This document shows, in pieces, positions 7,456 through 16,839 of a DNA stretch of 64,000 nucleotides. Both the position numbers and the translations under genes were made by a program. Source of the DNA: Nitrospirota bacterium (GTDB taxonomy: Bacteria; Nitrospirota; Thermodesulfovibrionia; UBA6902); assembly GCA_016234115.1 (NCBI GenBank), contig JACRHD010000035.1, positions 1 to 64,000 of the forward strand. The letters are read 5' to 3'. The notes below the pieces were generated by a model. It was not told where the DNA came from and ran no database searches. It saw nothing but the letters and a program-made list of their open reading frames with translations. Position 1 is the stretch's first letter; the number at the start of each line of letters is the position of its first letter.

Positions 7456-10089
7456 CTACAGTGGAACAACAGCAGCCTCCCCAATAAAAGCATACCTCTC
7501 AGGAACACAGGTAAAGATAACAATCTGGCATTCCCTGGCGGCTACCGCCAATACAGCGCCCATCAATTTCAGACGCTCCGGGTCAGTATAACCCAGTGCA
7601 TCATCCAAAATGACCGGTGTTCCGCCATCCTTTGCCACTATCATGGAACACGACAACCGGTACATCAAAGAAAGTTGTTCTCTTGTACCCCCGCTAAGAG
7701 AATCGAAGGGGACCGTGACACCAGAGACCGTTCTGCTGGTAATTTTCAAACCATCGTCGATAGTCACCTGGAATGAAGGGTCAAAGACCAAACGACCGAG
7801 TCTTTCGATTCTATCCTTAAGCGGGGCGACATAAGCCCGGCTCGCCTTGTCCCGCTCTTCGCACATGGTATCAAAAAGGCATTTGGCCGCGTTGGCTCTA
7901 CGTGTGATCGCCCGGTTTTTGAACTCCAATTGTTCAAGTTGATTCTCTGCCGCGTTTAATTTTTCGTGAAGGCCCTCTTCGCCCATTATTTTAAGACGGG
8001 TTTGGACCTCTGTCAGTACCTTGTCTTTTGACTCATAACTGGTTTTTATTGTTTTCAAGGAACCTTTGGCGGATTCTACCAGGGCTCTTGCTTGTTCAGG
8101 GTTGCAAGCCTCTAAGGAGGCGGTGGCTAAACGGTATGCAGTATCTTCTGAAAGCACAGCCCTATCGGCAGAGGTCAGGTCGGCTTCCAGTGTTTCATCG
8201 GATTTTTCCTTGCGGCCCTTATCGAGGTTTTCTTGAGTCTGCTTGAGGTCTTTGGCCAACTGCTCAAGTTTTGCCACAGCGACACTATGTTTTAAATTTT
8301 CACCTTCGTAGAAAGAGCCTGCTGACACGAAAACTTTACGCCTGCTTTCCCATTCGCTTTTTGCAGCCTGAAGATTTGCTTCGGCCTTTGTCCATTCCTT
8401 TTTTGCCGTGTCGAAATCCGGGCAAATCGCAGGGTCTTTAACCCGCCCGGCCAGGTAGTTCGGCACGCTTTGCTGAAGATTGTGCAACCTTTGTTCAACG
8501 CTTTCGTAAGTAATATCTCTAAGGTTTTCCTTTTCGACCCGGTCTTTGTTTTCAACAACCCGCAATGCCTCCTGGCGTTCGTCATACGCTTTTCTGGCCT
8601 CATCGGGGTCTGCCACAGTGGCGGCGGCACAGGCAGCCTGGAGAGTCTGACGCGCGTCTTCAACCTTTCGGGCAAGCCCTTCTATGCTGGAGCCTGCGGT
8701 TATTTCGATATCAAGGGTTCCCGGAATAGACACCGTGGTCTTATCTGAGACGGATATTTTACGGACTTCATTAGTGTCGAGGACAGCCTCCGTACCGTCG
8801 ATGGAGAGACGACATTTAGAGATGGAACGAAGGAGAACACTTGGCGAACCTATTTCCATTCGGGCACAGGCGGTCTTATACCCGAGTTCAGCTTCCTTTA
8901 TCCCGTCTAAGGCGAGGGCATCCACCTTATTCTTAGCCAACGCAATCTCTGCCTCGGCAGCGTCTTTACGGGCTTGGTCAATCCGTTGTTTGCGCTCGAA
9001 TAACTGGTCCAGATCGAGCTTGTCGTGATAATAGTCGAAATCCGCCCTCTTCAAGGCGGCAAGAGATTCCGCTTCCTTTCTTTTCCTTTCGGCTTCGTCT
9101 GCCGCAGCCCTGGCTTTTTTAAGAGCGTCCTGGGCCTGAGACAAAGCAGGAAGGGCCATCGCACTACTTTCTTGAAGGTCCCTGTGGACCTTGGCAGCAT
9201 TTTCTACCGCACTAATTATCTCCTGGCGGATTTCTTTAGCGTGCTGAGCTGCCTGAAGAGTTTTTTGAGCAACTTCCTGTTTTAAAGCGGCTGCTGAAAG
9301 AGTGTTTTCGAGCAAGCTGATTTGCTCAAGCTTTGCGGTGAGGTCTATCAGTTGTTGAGACAGCTCTTCTTCCTGCTTCTTGAGCTGGGCCAACTCCCTT
9401 TGCAATACAGGGACACGGTCGATATCGGTTTCGAGCTCACGGATGGCCTGTTCAATCGACCTAACCTCAGTCTGCTTTTCGGCCAGGGTGTTCCGCAGGT
9501 CCTGGAGTTCCTTCTTCTCGGTCCCACGGCCAATCGTATAGTAGAGTTCATATTCCTGCGAAACCCTTTTGAACAAACTGATCTCTTGCGGGGCGGCAGG
9601 ATGGACCCCTGCGGCTTTGTCGAGGGCTGCAGACAATGCCTGTTTGTTTTTAAGGTCCGGTTGCCCAATTGCCTCACCCTGCAGGATAGACACGGCCTTC
9701 CACAAATCGACATCGAGTGTTTCCTTGAGAATTTCATTGGCCCGGTCGTGCGCCTGGCGACCGGTGAAATTTTCGGGGTTCGGTTTTGTAATAGTAAACC
9801 TGGTCTCGGGCTTTTTTAAAAAACGCTTGAAATAGGTAAACACATATTTGCCAGTTTCCAGTTCCAGTTCAATTTCAGGACCCACATCCTGATGAACAGG
9901 CTGGATGGCTAAGATGTCCTGTTTTTTGCTGTTGTCCGGGTAGTCCAGGATCGTGTTTATGGCCTCTCCGAGACTGGACTTCCCTGACTCGTTCGGGCCT
10001 TCTATGCGGGTAATCCCCATGGGACTAAACTTTACCTCACGTGTATTGATGCCCCGGTAATTGACCACCTTAAGACGAAGGAGCTTCAT
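7456..10089 (-). CDS. Rad50/SbcC-like ATPase
   Basis: An 877-aa SMC-type ATPase. Walker A GPNESGKSS lies at residues 31-39, a long coiled-coil-rich middle contains ALARKVEDARQ-like heptads, and the C-terminal lobe has the signature SLSGGTREQL and Walker B PVILDDALGYTD. It is shorter than E. coli SbcC (about 1050 aa) and closer to YhaN/Rad50-like repair ATPases. No zinc-hook CxxC was seen in the middle. It overlaps the upstream nuclease gene by four bases, so the two are co-translated and should form an Mre11-Rad50-type complex acting on DNA ends or hairpins. The location in a defence island fits a role against foreign DNA, but housekeeping repair is equally possible. Confidence 0.87.
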   Translation of the reverse strand: MKLLRLKVVNYRGINTREVKFSPMGITRIEGPNESGKSSLGEAINTILDYPDNSKKQDILAIQPVHQDVGPEIELELETGKYVFTYFKRFLKKPETRFTITKPNPENFTGRQAHDRANEILKETLDVDLWKAVSILQGEAIGQPDLKNKQALSAALDKAAGVHPAAPQEISLFKRVSQEYELYYTIGRGTEKKELQDLRNTLAEKQTEVRSIEQAIRELETDIDRVPVLQRELAQLKKQEEELSQQLIDLTAKLEQISLLENTLSAAALKQEVAQKTLQAAQHAKEIRQEIISAVENAAKVHRDLQESSAMALPALSQAQDALKKARAAADEAERKRKEAESLAALKRADFDYYHDKLDLDQLFERKQRIDQARKDAAEAEIALAKNKVDALALDGIKEAELGYKTACARMEIGSPSVLLRSISKCRLSIDGTEAVLDTNEVRKISVSDKTTVSIPGTLDIEITAGSSIEGLARKVEDARQTLQAACAAATVADPDEARKAYDERQEALRVVENKDRVEKENLRDITYESVEQRLHNLQQSVPNYLAGRVKDPAICPDFDTAKKEWTKAEANLQAAKSEWESRRKVFVSAGSFYEGENLKHSVAVAKLEQLAKDLKQTQENLDKGRKEKSDETLEADLTSADRAVLSEDTAYRLATASLEACNPEQARALVESAKGSLKTIKTSYESKDKVLTEVQTRLKIMGEEGLHEKLNAAENQLEQLEFKNRAITRRANAAKCLFDTMCEERDKASRAYVAPLKDRIERLGRLVFDPSFQVTIDDGLKITSRTVSGVTVPFDSLSGGTREQLSLMYRLSCSMIVAKDGGTPVILDDALGYTDPERLKLMGAVLAVAARECQIVIFTCVPERYAFIGEAAVVPL

Positions 10090-11213
10090 GCGCTCCCCTT
10101 TGAAAGGCGGAGAAAGAGCATGAATGCATCGCGGGCAACCGCCCCTTCGTTTCCTCCCTGGTCTATTTTATCCCGAAGCCTTTTTACCGTTGCATCGGCA
10201 AAGCCGGAAAAACCAAGATCGGTGAAGTCCGTATCATTGGGAATCACGAGGAGGTTGTCTTCGTTGATCACGGAACCCGCCAGGACATCCCTGGCTGCAA
10301 GAAGGTGGCTTTGAAAAACCCCATGCAAAGAAAGTGTGAGCGAACCTTTAAGCTCCAGTTTTACAACTGCCAGTTCCCTGTTCGGGATGTCTTCCAGCTT
10401 TTTTCGGAGCGCTTCCACATCGTCTTTGGTATTCAGGTCAACCAGCTCTTCGATAAAACGCCATTTTCCGATTTTCACTTCTTCGGTAGTGACATCATCG
10501 CCATCCATTTCGACAATTTGACAGAACCCTGAATGGTCTTCGCAAAAATCGGTGGATTCGGGGGTCCCGGAATACCAGATTCTGTCGCCGGAACCCACTT
10601 TCGTGAGAGAATGACGATCGCCTAAAGCTATAAAATGGAACTTGCCTTCCGAAATTGCTGCTTCAAGCTTGGAAACCGCAATCACATTTTCTGCTTCTTT
10701 ATCGGGAGTAAATATGTCAATAATACCATGCCCCGCACAGATACGCTTTATACTCCCTGCCGGAGGAAGCGCATTGAGCAAATCAACAATCGGGTTGCCG
10801 TTCGGCCGTTTAGACAGCCAAGGAGCACCTACCAGTTCGAACCCCTCACCCACTTGAACAGGAGTCGTGTCCTCGATGATGTGGACATGAGCTGGTTTCT
10901 TTTCTACGAAAGTGCTGGAGCAGTAAACGGAAGCAGCATTCAAAGGGTCATGATTACCGGGAAGGAGATAAACAGGGACTGTAACCTCTTTGAATGCTTC
11001 GATTGCCCGTGCGACGGTTTTACGGTCCACCTGGTTTGACTCAAAGGAATCGCCGCACGCCAAAATAAACTGACATTGTTTTTCTTCGGCAATGCGGCCC
11101 ATTGTTCGTATAGCATCAAACCGCGCTTGGGTATAGCGAGCCTGGGCCTCTTCCGAAAGGAAGCGGCGGGTCATACCCAATTGCCAGTCGCTGGTATGAA
11201 GGAAACGAATCAC
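10086..11213 (-). CDS. Mre11/SbcD-like metallophosphoesterase
   Basis: A 375-aa calcineurin-like phosphoesterase with motifs in order: FLHTSDWQLG (residues 4-13), ILACGDSFE (about 50-58), LPGNHDP (about 88-94), CAGHG and ALGDRHS. The first motif has Gln where many family members have the metal-binding His (D-x-H); this DWQ variant is known in YhaO/SbcD-like repair nucleases. It starts with GTG overlapping the previous stop (GTGA), and its own stop overlaps the ATPase start. It should be the Mn-dependent nuclease subunit of the Rad50-like complex. Confidence 0.86.
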   Translation of the reverse strand: MIRFLHTSDWQLGMTRRFLSEEAQARYTQARFDAIRTMGRIAEEKQCQFILACGDSFESNQVDRKTVARAIEAFKEVTVPVYLLPGNHDPLNAASVYCSSTFVEKKPAHVHIIEDTTPVQVGEGFELVGAPWLSKRPNGNPIVDLLNALPPAGSIKRICAGHGIIDIFTPDKEAENVIAVSKLEAAISEGKFHFIALGDRHSLTKVGSGDRIWYSGTPESTDFCEDHSGFCQIVEMDGDDVTTEEVKIGKWRFIEELVDLNTKDDVEALRKKLEDIPNRELAVVKLELKGSLTLSLHGVFQSHLLAARDVLAGSVINEDNLLVIPNDTDFTDLGFSGFADATVKRLRDKIDQGGNEGAVARDAFMLFLRLSKGSA

Positions 11214-11518
11214 GGAGTATAATCCTTTCGATCTAACTGATAAGTACGTTCCAGCGTGGGGTTAAGTATTGTTTCTTGTATGTTGCATTCTCCCTTCAAC
11301 TTAATTCCCCATATCATCACCCTCAGTGCCCCGCCATTATCCACATTCCTCTCAAAAGTCTGAGTATAAAACAGTGCACAAATGCATAAGTCCGGAAGAG
11401 CTGAAGCATCCTTGGTAAGGGTGCGCTGATAGACAGGAATAATGAACTGCTTCAGCCCCTTCAGAAAATTCATCAGATTAACGGCTTGCGCTATCACTGT
11501 TTCTCTGGTCCCCCTCAA
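11210..11518 (-). CDS. Small hypothetical protein, possible DUF262 remnant
   Basis: A 102-aa open frame that starts with TTG and overlaps the nuclease gene by four bases. Residues about 20-32 (KGLKQFIIPVYQR) match the signature at the N-terminus of DUF262/GmrS-type proteins of type IV restriction systems. The rest of that domain is absent and the following 70 residues resemble nothing I recognise. It may be a decayed fragment whose end now serves as the upstream coupling frame for the nuclease, or a short genuine protein. An internal ATG at codon 16 or 17 is an alternative start. Low confidence in function. Confidence 0.4.
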   Translation of the reverse strand: MRGTRETVIAQAVNLMNFLKGLKQFIIPVYQRTLTKDASALPDLCICALFYTQTFERNVDNGGALRVMIWGIKLKGECNIQETILNPTLERTYQLDRKDYTP

Positions 11519-11660
11519 AAAGGTTTAATAATGATAATACGAAAGGCCATTAAAAACAAGAACTATTCATTTCGTCAGTAAGCCTTCAGTTATAGGGAAC
11601 TTCAAACGTGTGATTAGATGAGAAATGATGGATTCCGGACAATGCCGGGATGACAGTATC

Positions 11661-12992
11661 TTACTCTTCCTTCAAAATCTTCCACAAACTCGTCCTCGAC
11701 ATGCCCAGCACCTCCGCGGCCCTGGTCCTGTTGCCGCCTAACATCTTCAGCACCTTTTCAGCGTAGTCTTTAATAAGCTCATCGGCGGTCTTCAGTTTGT
11801 CGGGATCGAGGGTCTCTATCTTCAGCAGGCGTATGCTTTGAGGGATGCTTTCAGGATTGATCATAGGGGTCTTTTCGAGGATGATCGCCCTTTCTATGAT
11901 ATTTTCAAGCTCCCTGACATTTCCCGGGAAACTGTACTTCAGCAGGATGTCCATGGCCTCCTCTGAGATTCCCGTTATTTTTTTGCCGGCCTTCGGGAGA
12001 TGTTTCTGAAGAAAAAATGCGCTCAGGGGTTTGATATCTTCTATCCTCTCCCGCAGGGGTGGGATGTTTATCTCCATGACGTTCAGCCTGTAGTACAGGT
12101 CTTCGCGGAACCTGCCGTCGGATATGATGCGCTTGACGTCCTGGTTGGTGGCGGCTATGAATCTCACATCGACCTTCATGGGCCTGGTCCCGCCGACCCT
12201 GTAAAATTCCCCTTCTTCAACTACTTTCAGGAGCTTGGCCTGGAGGTTCGTGGACAGTTCGGAAATTTCGTCAAGGAAGAGTGTGCCGGTGTCCGCTATC
12301 TCGACGAGTCCCTGTTTGGTCGTGACCGCGCCGGTGAAGGCCCCTTTCTCATGTCCGAACAATTCACTGGAAAGGAGCTCCTCGGTCAGGGTCGCGCAGT
12401 TTATCGAGAGAAAAGGCCTGTCCTTCCTTTTACTCGTGGAATGTATTATCTTGGCCAGGAGGCTCTTGCCGACCCCGCTTTCCCCTGTGAGCAGCACGCT
12501 GCAGTCCGACTCTTTCATGCCGTCAATGACTGATAATATTTTCTGCATGCGCCGGCTCTTTGCTATAATACGGACCTCCCTGTTCATGCCCAGATACGTC
12601 TTTAACGCGATATTCTCTTTCTTCAGCGTCTTTCGTTCATGAATCTTCGCCACGCGCAGCGTCAGTTCGTCCAGGTCGAAAGGTTTTGTAATGTAGTCGT
12701 AGGCCCCTTTCTTCATGGCCTCCACCGCGGAGCCGATGCTCCCGAAGCCGGTGATTATTATTACCTCGATCCCGGGATTTTTTTCTTTTACCTTTACCAA
12801 AAGATCGAGGCCGTTCATATAAGGCATTTTTATGTCGGTGATGAGCACGTCGAAATAACCGCCCCCGGCCTTCTCCAGCGCCTCCCATCCGTCTTTCGCC
12901 GCTACGGCGTCATAGCCTTCTTCCCGTAACGTATCAACGATATTGTTCAGGGTGATTTCTTCGTCCTCCGCTACAAGTATTTTAAAGCTCAT
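11661..12992 (-). CDS. NtrC-family sigma-54-dependent response regulator (copy 1)
   Basis: A 443-aa regulator: receiver domain (acidic pocket EDEE near residue 10, phospho-acceptor D54 in VLITDIKMP), AAA+ domain with Walker A GESGVGKS, the sigma-54 contact loop GAFTGA and Walker B GTLFLDEI, and a C-terminal Fis-type helix-turn-helix (NRTRAAEVLGMSRTSLWKIL). It activates sigma-54 promoters when phosphorylated, most likely by the kinase encoded 139 bp upstream. It is closely similar to the regulator at 18334-19719 but lacks that protein's 18-residue linker insertion. Both pairs flank the TauE/UspA operon, which carries a sigma-54-like promoter and is a likely target. Confidence 0.95.
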   Translation of the reverse strand: MSFKILVAEDEEITLNNIVDTLREEGYDAVAAKDGWEALEKAGGGYFDVLITDIKMPYMNGLDLLVKVKEKNPGIEVIIITGFGSIGSAVEAMKKGAYDYITKPFDLDELTLRVAKIHERKTLKKENIALKTYLGMNREVRIIAKSRRMQKILSVIDGMKESDCSVLLTGESGVGKSLLAKIIHSTSKRKDRPFLSINCATLTEELLSSELFGHEKGAFTGAVTTKQGLVEIADTGTLFLDEISELSTNLQAKLLKVVEEGEFYRVGGTRPMKVDVRFIAATNQDVKRIISDGRFREDLYYRLNVMEINIPPLRERIEDIKPLSAFFLQKHLPKAGKKITGISEEAMDILLKYSFPGNVRELENIIERAIILEKTPMINPESIPQSIRLLKIETLDPDKLKTADELIKDYAEKVLKMLGGNRTRAAEVLGMSRTSLWKILKEE

Positions 12993-13013
12993 GGTTTTGA
13001 TTTCAAAAGATTG

Positions 13014-13112
13014 AACCGCAAAGGCGTGAAGGACGCGAAGGACGCGAAGAATAAAATAATTTTTTTATTTTTTTTGTACTTGTCTTCTTTGCGCTCTTTG
13101 CGCCTTTGCGGT
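13014..13112. repeat. Long imperfect inverted repeat between kinase and regulator genes
   Basis: The left arm contains AAGGACGCG repeated at 9-nt spacing. The right arm contains CTTTGCG/CTCTTTGCG at similar spacing and is roughly complementary. An AT-rich loop with T-runs separates them. The architecture matches the other word-built hairpins of the window but with a 9-nt period. Confidence 0.65.
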
Positions 13113-13131
13113 AAAGTTCTTTTCATTTTTT

Positions 13132-14682
13132 TCAACGCGGCAATGTGATGGTAAACTTCGTGCCTTTTCCTTCTTCGCTCTCGACGGTGATATGTCCGTT
13201 ATGCTTCTGGATGATATTAAATACTATGGCAAGCCCTAACCCGGTGCCCTGGTCCTTTGTGGTAAAAAACGGTTCAAATATCTTCTCGACTGTCCCGGGC
13301 GACATGCCTGAGCCGGTGTCGGACACCGTTATCTTTAATGTTGAATTTACAGGCACGACCCTTACCTTCAAACTGCCTTCGCCGGGCATCGCGTCAAGCG
13401 CGTTGACGAACAGGTTGATAAAGACCTGCTCCATCTGCTCTCTGTCGGCATATAATTGTATGTCATCGGGCCCTGAGTCAAGGGTAAATTTTACGCTTCC
13501 GGACCTCGCGGCATTTCCAAGCTGTTTGTAGGCCCCGATTATGAGGTCTATCAGCTCCACTTCTTTCTTCTGCGGCTCCCGCCCTCTTGCAAACTCAAGG
13601 AGATCACCGACGATCTTCTTGACCCTCATGGACTGGCTGAAAATATCATCGAGTCCTTTCATTACAAAAGGCGGGCATTCACGGCCCGCTTTCCTGATAA
13701 GCCTCTGCGCGGTCGTGTAAATGTTGTTGAGAGGATTGTTCAGCTCATGCGCGACTCCTGACGCGAGTGTCCCTATGGACGCGAGTTTCCTGCTCTGAAG
13801 CAGCTCCTCATTCTTTTTTACAAGCTCCCTGTCCCGCGCGATCAGGTCGGTCTCCATCCTGTTGAAGGCGCTGATGAGCGCGCCTACTTCATCCTGCTTG
13901 TCCGGCACCGACAACATCGAAAAATCTCCCTTGCCCGTCCTTTCTATCGCGTCCGACAATATCTTCAGACGTTTCACGACGCCGTGGCTCACCGCAAACA
14001 GCGCGAGCAGGCCGATCCCGAAAAACAGCGGCAGCAGTACCAATGCCGTTGTTTGCGACAGGCCTATGAATCTTTCCGCATTTTCCCTCGCCGACCGGTC
14101 CAGCTCCCTGGAAATGGTCAGGATCTCCTCGCCGTCCTTTCTGAGCGCCGACGTTAGGGTGTGAAGTTCACGCAGGGATGTTATCAGAGGGTCCCCTTCG
14201 CGCAGCAGGAAGGTCTTCTGCAGGAGCTCTGCATTGGCAAGGGGGCGTTCGAGAAATGTCGATTCGACAAGCCGGAAAAGGACGGCATGATCGGAATTCC
14301 GAGGTTTGATCCGGGCAAGTTTCTCCAGGACCCCGTTGAAGATATTTTCAATGCGGTAGAATTTTTGCTCATATTCGCCTATTCTTTTTTCAAGGACGGC
14401 CAATTCATTATTTTTATACGTGCGCCTGGCCTGGGTCAGGAGGTTTTTCAGGTCTCTGAGGTACGCGTAAACGCCCTTGATTTCTTTCAGCTCGCAGTAG
14501 AGGAGGAAGTTTTTCTCATGCCTCCGGAGCTGGAGGGACTTGCCCCTGAGATTGTCCGATAATTCAAGGTAGCGGATCTCTTTCCTGATTTCGATAAAGC
14601 TTATCAGCCCGAATATCGCGAGGACCGCGATGATTACGGAGCTTGTCAGAAAGCCGAGGATTATTTTTTTCTTGAGCGACAC
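13132..14682 (-). CDS. Sensor histidine kinase (copy 1, partner of NtrC copy 1)
   Basis: A 516-aa membrane kinase. One transmembrane helix lies near residues 7-28 and a second near 213-235, enclosing a roughly 185-residue helical periplasmic domain with the RRHEKNFLL motif seen in four-helix/HBM-type sensors. Then come a HAMP linker, a HisKA dimerisation helix with H-box GVAHELNNPLNN, and a HATPase domain (N-box INLFVNALDAM, G1 DTGSGMSPG, G2 GTGLGLAIV). It would autophosphorylate on the H-box His and pass phosphate to the NtrC protein encoded downstream. The ligand is not predictable. The same domain order and motif RRNEKNF occur in the kinase at 19795-21483, so the pairs are duplicates. Confidence 0.94.
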   Translation of the reverse strand: MSLKKKIILGFLTSSVIIAVLAIFGLISFIEIRKEIRYLELSDNLRGKSLQLRRHEKNFLLYCELKEIKGVYAYLRDLKNLLTQARRTYKNNELAVLEKRIGEYEQKFYRIENIFNGVLEKLARIKPRNSDHAVLFRLVESTFLERPLANAELLQKTFLLREGDPLITSLRELHTLTSALRKDGEEILTISRELDRSARENAERFIGLSQTTALVLLPLFFGIGLLALFAVSHGVVKRLKILSDAIERTGKGDFSMLSVPDKQDEVGALISAFNRMETDLIARDRELVKKNEELLQSRKLASIGTLASGVAHELNNPLNNIYTTAQRLIRKAGRECPPFVMKGLDDIFSQSMRVKKIVGDLLEFARGREPQKKEVELIDLIIGAYKQLGNAARSGSVKFTLDSGPDDIQLYADREQMEQVFINLFVNALDAMPGEGSLKVRVVPVNSTLKITVSDTGSGMSPGTVEKIFEPFFTTKDQGTGLGLAIVFNIIQKHNGHITVESEEGKGTKFTITLPR

Positions 14683-14736
14683 AGTGGCCTATAATATCAC
14701 CAAAAGATGAAAACGGGTAGTCCGCGACCGAGAAAT

Positions 14737-14816
14737 AGTAGTTAGTAGTTAGCAGTAAGTAGTTAAGGGGGGAACATGTCCCTTAGCTACCAACTACTAA
14801 CTACTTGCTACTGACT
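14737..14816. repeat. Heptamer-built palindrome (AGTAGTT family)
   Basis: The left arm reads as consecutive 7-nt words AGTAGTT, AGTAGTT, AGCAGTA, AGTAGTT. The right arm is their approximate reverse complement in 7-nt steps (AACTACT, AACTACT, TGCTACT). It fills the gap between the kinase start and the UspA stop. A second copy of the family lies at 53425-53510. Confidence 0.85.
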
Positions 14817-14817
14817 G

Positions 14818-15672
14818 TTACGACTTTGCGATCAGCACGGGACACGGGGCATGGCCGATGACTTTTTCAGTTACGCTCCCCATAATAAATTTCCCAAAAC
14901 CCGACCGCCCGTGGCTGCCCATGATAATGACGTCCGCCTTTTCATTCCCCGCAAAATCCGTTATTACCCTGAAGGCCTCCCCTTCGCCTACATAAGTTGA
15001 AGCCTCTACTCCGGAGTCGTCCGCTGTTTTTTTCACGCCGGCAACAAACCCTCTCGCCTTTTTAATAAGGTCGTCAACGGCCTTCGGCGCCTCCGCGTAA
15101 AATTCGGAAGGGACGTCCACAATAGAGATCACCTTGAGTCTCCCCCCGTATGATTTGGCAAATGTTATTGCCTTGCCGGCAGCGGCGGAGCTGTACCTGG
15201 AGCCGTCCGTGGCAAAAAGAATATTCTTCCACACGATATGAGCATCCTCCGGCACCACCAGGACGTCCCGCACGCTCTGTCCTATAACGCGGGCCGTCAC
15301 GCTTCCGACAAAGGCCTTCTCAATGCGGGATTTGCCGCGTCTGCCCATGACGATGACGCCGCAGTTTTCCGCTTCAGCGATGTCCGCCAATTTTTCATAC
15401 GGGACCCCTTCTTCGAGCACGGTCTTTATGAGCACCTTTTCTTTCTCGGCAATCTCGTTTGCCCTAAGCAGGATTTCTTCTCCCGTGTGCCTCAGTGTCC
15501 TGTGTATGTCATGCACTCCCGTGAGGTCCAGGTCGCCTTCATAGGAGGGCACGACATTGGCCACCGTGATCCAGCATTTCTCGTCGTTCGCAAGCGTGAA
15601 TGCCTGCATGAGGGCATTCACGCCTGAGTCCGATCCGTCAAATGCTACAAGTATCTTCCTGTACATACCCAT
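14818..15672 (-). CDS. Universal stress protein with two UspA domains
   Basis: A 284-aa protein with tandem UspA folds: MYRKILVAFDGSDSG opens the first and WKNILFATDGSRYSS the second (about residue 145). Both carry the G-x2-G-x9-GS nucleotide-binding pattern (VMGRRGKSRIEKAFVGSV and IMGSHGRSGFGKFIMGSV), so ATP-binding type. The start at 15672 is chosen because the upstream in-frame extension is encoded by a palindromic repeat and an AGG lies seven bases before this ATG. It is the last gene of the apparent operon after the TauE-type permease, 77 bp away. The role is probably stress adaptation linked to that transporter. Confidence 0.9.
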   Translation of the reverse strand: MGMYRKILVAFDGSDSGVNALMQAFTLANDEKCWITVANVVPSYEGDLDLTGVHDIHRTLRHTGEEILLRANEIAEKEKVLIKTVLEEGVPYEKLADIAEAENCGVIVMGRRGKSRIEKAFVGSVTARVIGQSVRDVLVVPEDAHIVWKNILFATDGSRYSSAAAGKAITFAKSYGGRLKVISIVDVPSEFYAEAPKAVDDLIKKARGFVAGVKKTADDSGVEASTYVGEGEAFRVITDFAGNEKADVIIMGSHGRSGFGKFIMGSVTEKVIGHAPCPVLIAKS

Positions 15673-15690
15673 TATTATACCTGTCTTAAG

Positions 15691-15758
15691 AAGTGAAGAA
15701 GGCAGAAAGTGATGAAGTGATGCCTTCATGCCTTTCTGCCTTCATGCCTTCATCCCTT
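15691..15758. repeat. Inverted repeat overlapping the 3' end of the TauE gene
   Basis: GAAGGCAGAAAG (left) faces CTTTCTGCCTTC (right), with further GAAG/CTTC words at about 7-nt spacing. The right arm runs into the last codons of the permease gene. Confidence 0.7.
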
Positions 15759-16838
15759 AACATGTTCAAAAGCTTCCTGTGCGGCAAGCCGCTGCTCCCT
15801 GCGTCCCTGCCACATGGCCTTAAGCACAATAAACGCCCCGAGAGCCAGCGCGAATATCATTATGCCGAAGCTCACACCCTTTATCAGCTTTGCCGAGCTT
15901 TCGCTGATTTCCTGAATTAATCCAAGTTGTGACATATATACCGGGACCATCAGGCCTCGGCTGAAAAGCACGATGACCATGATAACGCCCATGACCACTT
16001 TGATCATGTACGGTTTCACGTAAGTTGTCCCTATCGCGCCCAACTGGATGCCGAAGAGAGAGCCCGCAAGGATGACCATCGCAAGCCGGATATCGACCAG
16101 TCCGCTCATGGCATATTTAAAGGACCCGCCTAATCCCATTACAAAGGCGATGACCAGCTCGGTCGCGGATGCCATAAGACTTGGAGCGCCGAGCACGTAA
16201 ATCATTGAAGGCACGCCGACAAACCCTCCCACGGCAATGGTAGCCGCCAGCATCCCTGTCGCAAAACCCAGGGGAATGGTGAACAGGACAGAGACCTTCG
16301 CGTTCAGGCTTTTGAAATATACCATAGTGCCCGGGATGTTAATAGACTGCACCCATCGGGCAAGTTTGGTAACTTTTTCTTCCGCGTTTGTATTCCCGGA
16401 CTTTTTGGTTTTCCAGGCATCAAGCAGGACAAATGTACCGACAATTGCGAGTATCACAACAAACGCCGAGCTCACATAAAGATTTGAACCTGATTCTCCA
16501 AAAGACTTCTTGATGCCTTCCTGAATGTGAGCGCCGTAAAGGACGCCGGCCTCCGCCGAGATGCCTAAGACTATGCCTAACTTAACGTCAACCTGTCCGT
16601 ATTTTGCGCGTTTGATAGCTCCGATAAGAGCTTTAGGAAACTTGTGGCACATGTTGCTTGCCACTGCTACAAGGCCGGGGACCCCCATACTCATCATGGC
16701 CGGCGTAAGCACAAACGCGCCGCCCGAACCTATGAATCCGCTTACGAGTCCGCCGACAAAACCGACAAGGAAAAGATAAATGATATTAACGGTATCGAGA
16801 TTTATGAAATTTGACGCCGCCTGAGCTATATCGTGCAT
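15750..16838 (-). CDS. Sulfite exporter TauE/SafE family membrane protein
   Basis: A 362-aa polytopic protein with the duplicated TauE/SafE signature: glycine-rich FVGGLVSGFIGSGGAFVLTPAMM (first repeat, from about residue 26) and GMLAATIAVGGFVGVPSMIYVLG (second repeat, about 195-217), and eight or so hydrophobic segments. The family exports or imports sulfonates, sulfite and related anions across the inner membrane. It starts one base after the stop of the small membrane protein gene, so the two are co-translated. Neighbouring UspA proteins and NtrC/kinase pairs suggest stress- or electron-acceptor-dependent expression. The substrate is not determined by sequence. Confidence 0.9.
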   Translation of the reverse strand: MHDIAQAASNFINLDTVNIIYLFLVGFVGGLVSGFIGSGGAFVLTPAMMSMGVPGLVAVASNMCHKFPKALIGAIKRAKYGQVDVKLGIVLGISAEAGVLYGAHIQEGIKKSFGESGSNLYVSSAFVVILAIVGTFVLLDAWKTKKSGNTNAEEKVTKLARWVQSINIPGTMVYFKSLNAKVSVLFTIPLGFATGMLAATIAVGGFVGVPSMIYVLGAPSLMASATELVIAFVMGLGGSFKYAMSGLVDIRLAMVILAGSLFGIQLGAIGTTYVKPYMIKVVMGVIMVIVLFSRGLMVPVYMSQLGLIQEISESSAKLIKGVSFGIMIFALALGAFIVLKAMWQGRREQRLAAQEAFEHVKG

Positions 16839-16839
16839 G

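Noticed and set aside
15673-15729. Longer N-terminus of the double UspA protein
   Set aside because: The extension is encoded by the inverted repeat and does not resemble UspA starts; ATG at 15672 fits the family.
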